This document shows positions 25,670-34,507 of a stretch of 64,000 nucleotides of DNA, one piece after another. Position 1 is the first letter of the stretch. The number at the start of each line of letters is the position of its first letter. The DNA lies in the NCBI GenBank assembly GCA_033239125.1, contig BSWB01000003.1:32131001-32195000 (forward strand), in the 5' to 3' direction. Source of the stretch: Fagopyrum homotropicum (Eukaryota > Streptophyta > Magnoliopsida > Caryophyllales > Polygonaceae). The translations under genes and the position numbers were made by a program. The notes under the pieces are model-generated. The model was given only the letters and a program-made list of their open reading frames with translations. It was not told the origin of the DNA and ran no database searches.

Positions 25670-26330
25670 TTAGAGAAAATTTTTAACTTTGGACATGATA
25701 TCCATTTCCCAGATCCACTCATTGGAATTGGTTGTAATCCCTTTATTCTTGTGGATGAGATCCATAGCTGATTTTGTAGTGTACAATCCCTTATCCGAGG
25801 TTGCCCAGTATAGGCGATCCCGAATAAATGATTTCGATAGTTGGTATGATGTGATAGCGGTCATAATCTCTCGTGGTAGCAAATTGCCTAATTCCAAATC
25901 CAGTTTCCAGATATTCCATTTATTCTCTATGATGTAGTTGTTTACTACTTCATTTTCATCAATATTATTTCTATTCTAAAGAAGTTTGATGAGCGGTTGA
26001 TCTGTCACCCACTTATTTTTCCAAAATTTAATGGTGTTTCCATCTCCAACGTTCCACCTGAATCCACTTTCAAATTAAGGTCGGAAATTCATTAGTCTCT
26101 TCCATTGCCATGAGGTATTTTTTTGGGTTTTGTAGTTCCATAGGAATGAGCCTTTGAGGTATTTTTCATTAACTATTTTAACCCATATATTATTTGGCTC
26201 TTCCATAATTTTCTAGAGTAATTTCATTTGGAGGACTTTGTTCATTTATTCTGTTTTTCTAATGCCCACACCCCCACACTTTTTTGGTTTGTAGATTTTG
26301 TCCCAAATCATTTGTAGCATTTATTCCGAT
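25670..26330 (-). pseudogene. LINE ORF2 region between reverse transcriptase and zinc finger
   Basis: The 75-codon frame at 25897-25670 contains LYWATSDKGLYTTKSA, the W-x-x-S-x-x-G-x-(F/Y)-x-x-K-S-A signature that precedes zf-RVT in plant LINEs. The remainder up to 26330 is the same conserved linker, broken by frameshifts. Confidence 0.7.
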
Positions 26331-27515
26331 TTTTAATTGGATTTGTCTTTCCAATCACACCCTACATTTCTTGTAGTTTGGAATGATGATTTAAGGAAGT
26401 TGACTTTTTGTCCCGAGATGTGGCAGTACCCATTAAGGAGATCCAGAATCTTTGTACTAGCATCTAAAGATGTTTTGGCGAATAAAATAATATCGTCAGC
26501 AAAGGCTAGAAAGGGGACAGCAGTTCCACCTCTTGTAATTGGGAAACCAATTGTTTTGTAATTTTGATAACATTCTTTTTAAATGCTCCTTGCTAGAACT
26601 TCCTCATCTAGGCTGAACAACAAAGGTGAGAGGTGGAACTGTTGTCCCCTTTCTAGAACTTCCTAGGCTGAATAACCAATTGTTTTGGGAAACCAATTGT
26701 TTTGAATGCTTCTTTTTGAATGATAAACCTTCAGAAGTAATATACCCCGAGAGGGGGCTCTCGGGGTATATTACTTCTGAAGGTTTATCATTAACTAGGA
26801 TGGAGTACGAGACCGTAGAAATGCACTCTCTAATCCAGCTAGAATTTTTGTTCGAACCCAAACTTTTCAAGCACGCCATTCCACTCTGTCGTATGCTTTT
26901 TTCATGTCTAGTTTCACGGCCATGTAGCCCTCCTTCCCTTTTTTACCTTTGAATCCATGAAAGATCTCATGGGCAATAAGAATATTGTCGTGGATTGATC
27001 TATTATGTGTAAAAGCACTTTGGTGAGGGTGGATTAGTTTGGACAATAATGTCTTAAGCCTATTTGCTAGAATTTTAGCAATAATTTTGTATATTGTTGA
27101 ACATAGGCTTATAGGTATGTAGTGGATAGTTAGGGATGGCTTATCCGTTTTAGGTATTAGAGTGATAAATGTATGATTGATTTGTTTCAGAATTTTTCCC
27201 GATCGATAGAAACTTTTCATTGCACGGATTACATCGGGCCCTATTGTCGCCCAATATTTTTGGAAGAAGCCGGCAGACATACCATCTGGATCTGGGGACT
27301 TGTCGCTTACAATATCAAAAGCAGCTTTCCGGATATCCTCGTTTAAGAATGGTTTGGTAAGTTCCATGTTCTCACTATCCATAATTTCTTTGGTAATAAC
27401 ATCAAGGTGTAGCACAATGTTGGGCTCATTAAATCGATTAGATCTGAATCGGTCCTTGTAGTCTTTGAGGAACTCTGAGCTAATTTCATCCTCAGTATAT
27501 AATGTTGTGCCATTT
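26331..27515 (-). pseudogene. LINE reverse transcriptase domain, rearranged
   Basis: The 182-codon frame 27415-26867 holds the fingers and early palm: DKSPDPDGMSAGFFQKYW, HTFITLIPKTDKPS, LCSTIYKIIAKILANRLK, HPHQSAFTHNRSIHDNIL and KLDMKKAYDRVEW. The catalytic box AFADDIILFAKTSLDAS follows near 26500-26450. Between them (26600-26870) the coding order is disturbed by a duplicated and inverted stretch with a large hairpin. Confidence 0.85.
26719..26792. repeat. Perfect 35-bp inverted repeat with a 4-base loop
   Basis: Arms 26719-26753 and 26758-26792 are exactly complementary, with GGGG between them. The arms begin AATGATAAACC and meet at CCCCGAGAG. It lies inside the LINE reverse transcriptase region and replaces coding sequence there. 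Confidence 0.95.
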
Positions 27516-27537
27516 TATTTTTGAAGAGTGATTTTAT

Positions 27538-27735
27538 CCGGCGCCGGCGTAGAGGCCGGCGCCGGCGCATTGCGAGTGCGCGCAAGGGCTCGCGCACTCG
27601 CAATGCGCAAGCGCGCGAGGGAGCGCGCTGGTGCAGCGCGCCTGCGCGAAGGCGCCTGCGCGTAGGCTCGCGCATTGGGCCTGCGCGCGCCCAGCCCGCC
27701 TCCGCGCCTATTTAAGGAGGCGCGGAGGCCAGCCT
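27538..27735 (+). promoter_or_regulatory. GC-rich multi-hairpin end with a TATA-like box in a loop
   Basis: This 200-bp block is far more GC-rich than anything nearby. It contains an 18-bp perfect stem (27565-27582 with 27591-27608, 8-base loop) and an 11-bp perfect stem (27698-27708 with 27719-27729) whose 10-base loop reads TATTTAAGGA. That loop sits about 150 bp before the first ATG of the PMD gene and could act as its TATA box. Promoter function is inferred. Confidence 0.6.
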
Positions 27736-27859
27736 CTCTTGCCCTTTTCTTCCCCGCTTCCGCTCCGCGTTCTTTGCCCTCGTCGCGCACTTCCGTTGCC
27801 CTAGATTTTTTTTTTCGCTTGTTTTCATCCATTTCTTTTTTTTTTCGATACGTCCAACA

Positions 27860-28206
27860 ATGGAGGAAGATTCAGCTATCGAGAGATTGGAGGAAGATTC
27901 AGCTATCGAGAGATCTAGGAGTAGACCACTTGTGAATCGATTCCAGGTTAGTTAATATTGTTTTTTTATTGTTTATTTATTTTTTGCATTATACTTGAAA
28001 CTAGTTAGTTTAGTTAGGTTCGGTTAGTTAGGAATAATTGAAATTGGATTAATTTCGATAGTTAGTAGTATTGAAACTATTTAGTTTAGTTAGGTTTGGC
28101 TAGTTAGGAATAATTGTAATTGGACTATTATCGATAGTTAGTATTATTGAAACTACTTAGTTTAGTTAGGTTCGGCTAGTTAGGAATAATTGTATGATAG
28201 TTAATG

Positions 28207-28259
<53 letters not shown>

Positions 28260-30454
28260 CAATATATATGTATATGATTATAATAATAACACAATTTTAT
28301 ATATAAATATATATATACATTTATAATATATGTATATATTAGAAAAATAAAAATTTGAGTTAAAAAAATATACAGCATATGTTGAGGACTGTCAGTGAGA
28401 AGAGGAAGAGGGCGAGTAGATTAGTCACAGCTTCCGCCCGTCGAGAGGCTGTAGCTCGACGAGTTAGACTTGCATCGGCATCCGTTCAGGCACCTGTAGA
28501 TGCAGCTGTAGAGGCATCCGTTGAGGCACTTGTGGATGTACCTGTGGATGCACCTACAGATGCAGAGGTTCATGCACCTGTAGATGCAGCTGGCGAGGAG
28601 GATGTCGTACCTATTTCACTTACTGCTGATTACGACACGGAGGATTCTGCGCACGATATGTCTCATTTAGATGATATAATAGAGGATGAGCATGAGGAGA
28701 TACGAGTTGAGGTAGAGCAGCAGCAGGACATACCACAGCCGGGGGAGCCGGACGACTTACCTGAGCATGTACGTGATGAGGAGTAGGTAGAGGAGGACGT
28801 ACCTCCTCCTTTATTGACATGCTATGCTGACCACAGAGCCAGCGTTATATGGGACGGTATGGCTTCTCCCGTGATTAAAGTTGTTCGGAGGCTCGACGCA
28901 TTCAGTAGATTACGTGAGTGGCGACGAGATGTAGATGACGCATTTTCATGGTTTGGATTAGCTAGACGCAGCGGACTAACGGATTTGGAGGACGTACAGT
29001 TTGACGGCGTCGATCATTGTCTGATTACGGCGTTTGTCGAGAGGTGGCACCCAGAGACAAACACATTTCACATGCCATGGGGGGAGATGGGAATAGCGCT
29101 ACACGATGTTCAGATCATTATAGGACTACCAGTTGATGGAGATGCATTGGTGACTTCCGTCGATGATAGTGTACGACTTGATTGGCTAGTTCAGCGTCTT
29201 GGCTTATCACCAGCAGAGGCTAGACGTCAGACTTCACAGCTATTCTGCGATATTATTAGGCGTAGAGCCGTTGAGATGTTGGCCCTTCCAGAGCCTCCAC
29301 ATGACACTATTGCATCTGCATATCTGTTATTGTCCATATCGTCGACTTTGGTAGTCGACAAGTCTACCAACAGGATGCGAGGATGGCTTATTGATCTAGT
29401 ACGAGATCATTTGAGGACAGACGCGTATGCTTGGGGCACCGGGACCCTTGCTTATCTTTACAGATTTTTGGGGGACGCCACCAGGAAGAGGGTGACGACG
29501 ATGGCAGGATGTACTTCCCTGTTACAGGTGTGTTGTCGTAAATATTTTCCTTAATATAACGTCACTTTATTAATAAGTTATTATTAATTAATAAAAGAAT
29601 TTGTACAGTTTTGGATTTACGCACATTTCCCGTCATTAGGATGTGCCGCTGTGGAGGATCCGGATATGCTAGGTCATGCACGGTGGTGTTCGAGACTTTC
29701 TGTCCCGAAGACTCCGTCTATTACCGTAGAGAGGTTACACTCCTTACGAGCTCAGTTGGACCAGATGAGGGCGGAGGATGTGTGCTTTACCCCATATGAT
29801 GAGCGGGTGCTTGATTTTGGCGTAGAGCATGGTGTTTCTCGGTATCGGGGTATCATACGGATATCCGACATAGAGGAGGCGTATATGCCGGACCGTTTCT
29901 TGCGACAGTTTGGATACGTACAGACAGTGCCTCTACCCCATATTCCTCCCATTCATGAGATTCGTCCGGCGACCGGACGTGGATCTAGGCTTTCATATCC
30001 TCTCTCATACGATCGTTGGGCATCCCGCCATCTGGAGGAGTCCAGAGTTTCACTAGTTGGATTGATACCAGCTACCTCTCCTTGGCTCGTCGATGATGCG
30101 TACATGTCTTGGTATACGGTCCATTGCCATCCGTACGTCTTGCCGACGTCCATTGCACTCCAGTTACCTATAGACCGTCCCCCACCTGTTCCGGTTTCAC
30201 ATCAAAGAGTACGTTTGTTTTTAACATTTAAATTACTCTTTATTTTAATTTTCAATTATATTAAAATTTTATTTTCTGTATTGCAGCGTCTTCACATTCT
30301 TATAGAAAATTTACGAGAGATGCAGGCTCGCGGTCTTCCGTATTCTGCAGAGGATATAGATCACATGATAGCGGAGGCAGTTAGACGTACGCCTCCTGTG
30401 GCTCCATCTCAGGTCCGGGCTACACAGCATCCTCCAGCTCCAACACATTTGTAG
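27860..30454 (+). pseudogene. Plant mobile domain (PMD) gene, MAIN/MAIL-like, with one in-frame stop
   Basis: Exons 27860-27946, 28376-29527, 29609-30208 and 30287-30454 join in one frame with GT-AG introns. Exon 1 encodes a duplicated nine-residue acidic motif (EEDSAIER). Exon 2 begins basic, then has an Ala/Val/Asp-rich stretch of short repeats (such as APVDAAVEA), then an acidic run. The PMD proper starts near 28814: AFVERWHPETNTFHMPWGEM, LHDVQIIIGLPVDG and LAYLYRFLGDATRK, then FWIYAHFP in exon 3. These are the hallmarks of the PMD family related to MAIN and MAIL1, which occurs both as host genes and inside transposons. A TAG at 28784-28786 interrupts exon 2; reading resumes in the same frame at once, so a single base change explains it. 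A protein starting at 28814 would keep the PMD. Placement within a transposon argues for a mobile-element gene rather than a host gene. Confidence 0.8.
28209..28256. repeat. (TA)n microsatellite in the first intron of the PMD gene
   Basis: A run of about 24 TA dinucleotides, followed by further AT-rich degenerate repeats to 28340. Confidence 0.95.
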
Positions 30455-30539
30455 TTGTAGTTTAAAACACATTCCGATTCTATATTTTTGATGGATATTA
30501 CACTTGAGCGTATGTTTTTTTTTATACTGTTAATTCTAT

Positions 30540-30692
30540 AATTCCGATTCTCTATTCTAAAATTGCTAATTCTATGATTTCGATTCTCTATTGTAACATT
30601 GCTAATTCTATAATTCCGATTCTCTATTGTAACATTGCTAATTCTATAATTCCGATTCTCTATTCTAACATTGCAAATTCTATAATTCCGAT
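30540..30692. repeat. 36-bp minisatellite, about four units
   Basis: The unit 'ttgctaattctataattc' plus 'cgattctctattgtaaca' repeats about four times with a few substitutions, just downstream of the PMD stop codon. The open minus-strand frame across it is a by-product of the repeat. Confidence 0.9.
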
Positions 30693-30742
30693 AAAATAAA
30701 ACGACATAACGGTAAAGTATAAAATTGAGTTTGTACACTTAC

Positions 30743-30853
30743 TTCAAGTTTTGCGAGAATTTCTTCCGGATCACTATATTTTTCAATATCGAACGGCATC
30801 ATCGAGCTTTCACCATCGGATTCTACATCAACTTCATCGGAATACGACGACAT
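30743..30853 (-). CDS. Possible first exon of a second transposon gene (37 codons)
   Basis: A minus-strand ATG at 30853 opens a 37-codon acidic frame (MSSYSDEVDVESDGESS, then FDIEKYSDPEEILAKLE) that ends exactly at a consensus splice donor (GAA/GTAAGT). A TATATAGG box lies upstream at about 30919-30926. No second exon is visible before the PMD gene, so a transposase gene that once read inward from this end may have been deleted. I do not recognise the family. Confidence 0.35.
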
Positions 30854-31012
30854 TTTAACGACTTTTTTCTTTACGTTTTCTAACTTGTGGATGAAGGTGA
30901 ATGAGTCTCATATGTAATTATATAGGCTCGAAAAATGCCCAACGGCTATATTCCCCCAACGACTACAAACCCAACGGCTACATCCACTCGATTTTCGAAA
31001 GTGTAACGGGCA

Positions 31013-31072
31013 TGCGCGTCCTCTTGTGCGCGGGCGGACTCCGCCTCTATGAAGGCGCGAGTCCGCCCGAAT
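31013..31072. repeat. GC-rich hairpin at the right end of the PMD element
   Basis: Arms CGGGCGGACTC (31031-31041) and GAGTCCGCCCG (31059-31069) are perfectly complementary, and the 17-base interval contains a further CGCC/GGCG pairing. It mirrors, without sequence identity, the hairpin block at the left end. Confidence 0.85.
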
Positions 31073-31082
31073 AGTAGCCCTG

Positions 31083-32186
31083 TTTTTGAATTGAGGTTAT
31101 AGATTTTCTATTTCGTCTTCCTGTTTCTTTCCTATGGTGATACTTTGTATTCTTATCATCACATTCTAGCATTTTAGATTTTGCTATTTGCATCCAATAT
31201 TTTTGCTGGAATTCTATTAGGCATTCTCTTTTCTTGTTTAGTTAGTCTCTCATTTTGTTGAATAGAGAAATTTCTAAAGTGTAACTTTTGTAGCTTCTCA
31301 ATGGTTGTGTCCGTTTCACGGACTTGTTTATTTATATTACCAAATTTTAGTTTACTCCAAACTTTCAGTTTGATTTTAAGTAGATTCAGTTTTCTGACTA
31401 AGTTGAACATGTGCATCCCCGGGAATTGTGTTCTCCAACATTGTTTTACGATTCTTTCACAATCGTCTCTTTCGGTCCACATAAGTTCAAATCGGAATGG
31501 TTTGTTTTTGAATCTTTGAACTTTATTGTTGATCTCTATTGTAGTTAGACAGTGGTCTGATGATGTGAATGCGTGGTTCCATACATGGATTAGGTTGTAG
31601 GCATTAAGCACCTCACAGTGAGCCATAACTCTATCTAGTTTTTTAAACGTATTATTCTCTCCATCTCTTTTCTTTCGCCATGTGAATTCATTCCCTTTAG
31701 ATACGAGAATCACAAGGTTGCATTCTTGTATTACATTTTGTAATCTTTGAAACCGATTTGTTCTTAATAGTGCACCTCCCATTTTACCGGAAGGGTTAAG
31801 AATGTCATTAAAATCTCCCATTAAGAGTACTGGTTTATCTTGCGCGTTTATGGGTTATTTTACTTTGGTCCAAAATTCTTCTTTAAGCCTCTCATTTGGG
31901 GGTGCATAAATTAGGAAAATTTCCATATTGAAGTTGGATTCGAAGTTAGTATGACTATAACGAATCTTTTGTCCTTATGGCGAAGTTTTATTTTTTCATT
32001 GATGAGTAAGTTGTTTTTCCATAGAAGGCACAACCCACCTGCTAGGCCATCCAATGGGATGAAATATATACTATCAAACCCTGCACTCCACCAACACGTC
32101 TCGGGAGGTTCAAAATTTGTTTTTAGTTCTGCTAGCATAATCATATAAATATGCTCATTTTGGGTTGTAATTTTAATATTGTCCAA
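31083..32186 (-). pseudogene. LINE ORF2 N-terminal part: endonuclease domain
   Basis: Two frames (32186-31911 and 31821-31174) carry the exonuclease-endonuclease-phosphatase domain. They contain QNEHIYMIMLAELKT, GLAGGLCLLWKN, MGDFNDILNPSGKMGG, NEFTWRKKRDG, KKLDRVMAH and the catalytic SSDHCLTTIEI block. The linker DKNTKYHHRKETGRRNRKSI near 31140 leads toward the reverse transcriptase and is cut by the DNA-transposon insertion at 31082. Confidence 0.85.
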
Positions 32187-33716
32187 AAAAATTTCTTCCT
32201 TATACCTCGACAGTTCTAGAAAGCTATCTTCATGTATACTTTATATGGGGGTTAGATGGTCGGTAACCATCGTTATTACCTAAAGTTTCAAGATTCATTT
32301 GTCGGAAAGCTTTTATTGAGTGAGTATTCATTGTCATTTGAAACTTTCCTCGTATTATGGCCAGATAATGTAATTGGTTCTTGAGTTGTTTGGTTTTCTT
32401 AGTCATCTTAATGAACTTATGTTTATGTAGATTCTTTTTGAAATTTCCCTTTTCTTTTGTTAGAATGGTTATTATGTTGAATTGAAAGGGTTGTGACCCA
32501 TGAGCATTCTTAAAATTTTCTGGTCATGAAATTACCGGGTGTCGATCCCCTTCCGCCCATTGTATTATGTTGGCAGATTTGGGGTTAAGTCCAAGGGAGA
32601 GGTTTGTGTAAATTGTCGTAAGACCGCCAACATCAAATCTGCTTCGAGTAGAGCATTGTTGGAACAATTCAATAACAGTTCTCCGAAAACATCGATTAAT
32701 AGTTCCAAACCTCCAATTACTGACCGATTTCGGGGTTCCGACGTTGAGACCCAAGACAATTGTTAAAAGCAATCTTCCACAGGAAAGATATCTTTTTTCC
32801 TTTGTTGTATTTGGTGTTTTTGGTTCCAAATTCAAGGTTGGAAGCAGGAAAACCAACCCAACCTTGGTTTTCACGGTGTAGGTGCATATGCTCCCTCCGT
32901 TTAACATTGGAGAATTGTTAAGATCCACAAAATCGAAAACAAAATGGAAACGACAGTGTTGGCTAAGGTTCGACTAGCGTAGGGGGTAGGGTTTGGAGAG
33001 GACAAAATTCTTAAGCAACCAGAAGCTCACACTTTGGGATTTCAGATAGGTTGTGGCAGAGTCTTGGACGGAGTTAATCGGAAACGCATAGTGGAGAAGA
33101 GAGCAGGTTACAAAGCGTCGATGTCGTGGACCACGTGTTGAAACTACGACTCGATAAGGAGAGGGGTCTTCTTGGATCTCGCCGTCGATAGAAAATTTGG
33201 TAGATTGCCTTCGTTCGTCTTTTTCTTCCAGACGGAAGACTCGCCGTCCAAAGATAATCCCGTTTCCTCACTTTACCCGCAAGGAAGAGGTACTCGGGCA
33301 TAAACGGACCTCTGTCTAGGAGAGAACAGGGGCTACACCTTATGGGCCTGATTCTCCGAAAACATCGAGGAGCCACCCAACCGCAGCGTTGGATAATGGG
33401 TGAAGAGCCACCAAAACTGGTTCGATCGGAGTTTGTTGAGATAGTGGGGAGCAACGCAGGTGTCCTGCGTGGCTTGGTTGCAGGAGGACATGGGGTCTTC
33501 CATGAACGTAGGCGACTGGGAAGCCAAGGAGAGAAGCCCACTGCAGGGTTCCATGGGTTCCGGTAGACGAAGGATGAGGCGGCGGCCTCGCTGGTGTAAT
33601 GCCTGTTGAGGTTTAGGGTTAACTTTTTGGAAGAGGAGAGGACAGCTCTGTTGCGCATGAGAGGCGCGTTGTTTGAAAGGAATTTTGGGTTTTCATTTTT
33701 GCAGGGATTCAAACTG
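32187..33716 (-). mobile_element. 5' region of the LINE, ORF1 not resolved
   Basis: Minus-strand frames of 212 codons (33712-33074) and 134 codons (32928-32524) lie here, but neither shows the expected ORF1 features (DUF4283, CCHC knuckle). Position between the target duplication and the endonuclease assigns this stretch to the LINE 5' end. Confidence 0.55.
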
Positions 33717-33877
33717 TAGTGAAGCGAGTGTTTACATTAAAACTTGTATAACTCCAAAAAAAGAATAAAATTGATTACCGCTTGGTTACGACTCAAAAAT
33801 AAAAAGCCGAATTTAGTTTACTTGTTATTTATTTTATAAATCTAACCCTTACGGCGAATGTACTAATTAGCCTAATC

Positions 33878-34214
33878 AACAAGAAATGATTTCTTCAAAG
33901 AACTTGGATTGTCCATGTTCAGAATATTTACCGTGAGGGTAATTGTGTTGCCGATTTTCTAACGTCTTTAGCTGGTAAATTGTGTTGCCGATTTTCTAAC
34001 GTCTTTAGCTTTTTCTTTTGAATTTGGATTTCATGTATTATGTTACCCTCCCGAGGGTGTTTTACGCTTTCTTATTGATGATGTTAGGGGCAACGCTATC
34101 TCTGTGTGATGAACATTTAAGCACTTTTATTTTATATGAAGCGCGACTAGATGCACAGAGACCATTTACTCTCCTTCCTGCCAAAAAAAAAAAAAAAATC
34201 CAGGCATAAAGACG
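33878..34214 (+). mobile_element. 5'-truncated LINE tail with target duplication
   Basis: Direct repeats of 20 bp (ATGTACTAATTAGCCTAATC) lie at 33858-33877 and 34215-34234. Between them is the end of a LINE RNase H domain (VQNIYREGNCVADFLTSLAG), the usual short tail and a 16-base A-run near 34182-34197. A 37-bp block with 'gtgttgccgattttctaac' is tandemly duplicated at 33940-34012. About 16 bases separate the A-run from the right-hand repeat, which is unusual. Confidence 0.8.
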
Positions 34215-34507
34215 ATGTACTAATTAGCCTAATCTCAAAATAGCAACGCAGAAACTAACACAAAACCGTAATAAACTGTGGCACTGGGAGACACGCAAAT
34301 TCATTGTCCGAACGAAAATATGAGGATACTATGTGTAGAAAAAACTGTTTTGTTCCCAGAACGGGACAAATGAAACCAACAAATTTTCTTCAAGCTAAGA
34401 AATGGTGACAGATATGTCAATAAAATCTTCCCAGTGTAGTAACTAGAAGAAGCCAGGTATCTGATTGACTAGTATAACCGGTATTGTTCATACCAAGATA
34501 GGGGAAG

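Larger units (their letters stand above)
27526..31082 (+). mobile_element. DNA transposon-like insertion carrying a plant-mobile-domain gene
   Basis: The 3,557-bp insert interrupts the LINE reading frame and is flanked by a perfect 8-bp repeat TTTTTGAA (27518-27525 and 31083-31090). The left end GAGTGATTTTATCCGG and the inverted right end CAGGGCTACTATTCGG agree at 10 of 16 positions, a weak terminal inverted repeat. An 8-bp duplication and an end of the form CAGGG suggest hAT, but no transposase is seen. Both subterminal regions form strong GC-rich hairpins. It carries one PMD-type gene on the plus strand and a possible first exon of a second gene on the minus strand. Confidence 0.7.
24778..33716 (-). 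mobile_element. LINE retrotransposon, near full length, split by a DNA transposon
   Basis: Both sides carry the same perfect 14-bp direct repeat TAGTGAAGCGAGTG (24764-24777 and 33717-33730). The plus-strand T-run at 24780-24791 is the poly-A tail of a minus-strand element, so the 3' end is at left and the 5' end at right. Reading on the minus strand, the order is 5' region, endonuclease, reverse transcriptase, zinc-finger/RNase H, poly-A, the usual order of plant LINEs. Without the 27526-31082 insertion the element is about 5.4 kb. Multiple stops and a local inverted rearrangement make it inactive. Confidence 0.9.

Noticed and set aside
27515..27832. Overlapping Arg/Ala-rich open frames on both strands
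   Set aside because: They arise from the GC-rich hairpin block at the end of the PMD element; low stop-codon density in GC-rich palindromes explains them and no family resemblance was found.
28166..28378. Tyr/Ile-rich minus-strand frame
   Set aside because: Translation of a TA microsatellite in an intron.
30409..30738. 109-codon minus-strand frame of repeating Asn/Arg/Ile-rich units
   Set aside because: It is the translation of the 36-bp minisatellite; period divisible by three keeps the frame open without selection.
33074..33712. 212-codon minus-strand frame as a host gene
   Set aside because: It lies between the LINE target duplication and the LINE endonuclease, so it belongs to the LINE 5' region; no host protein family was recognised.
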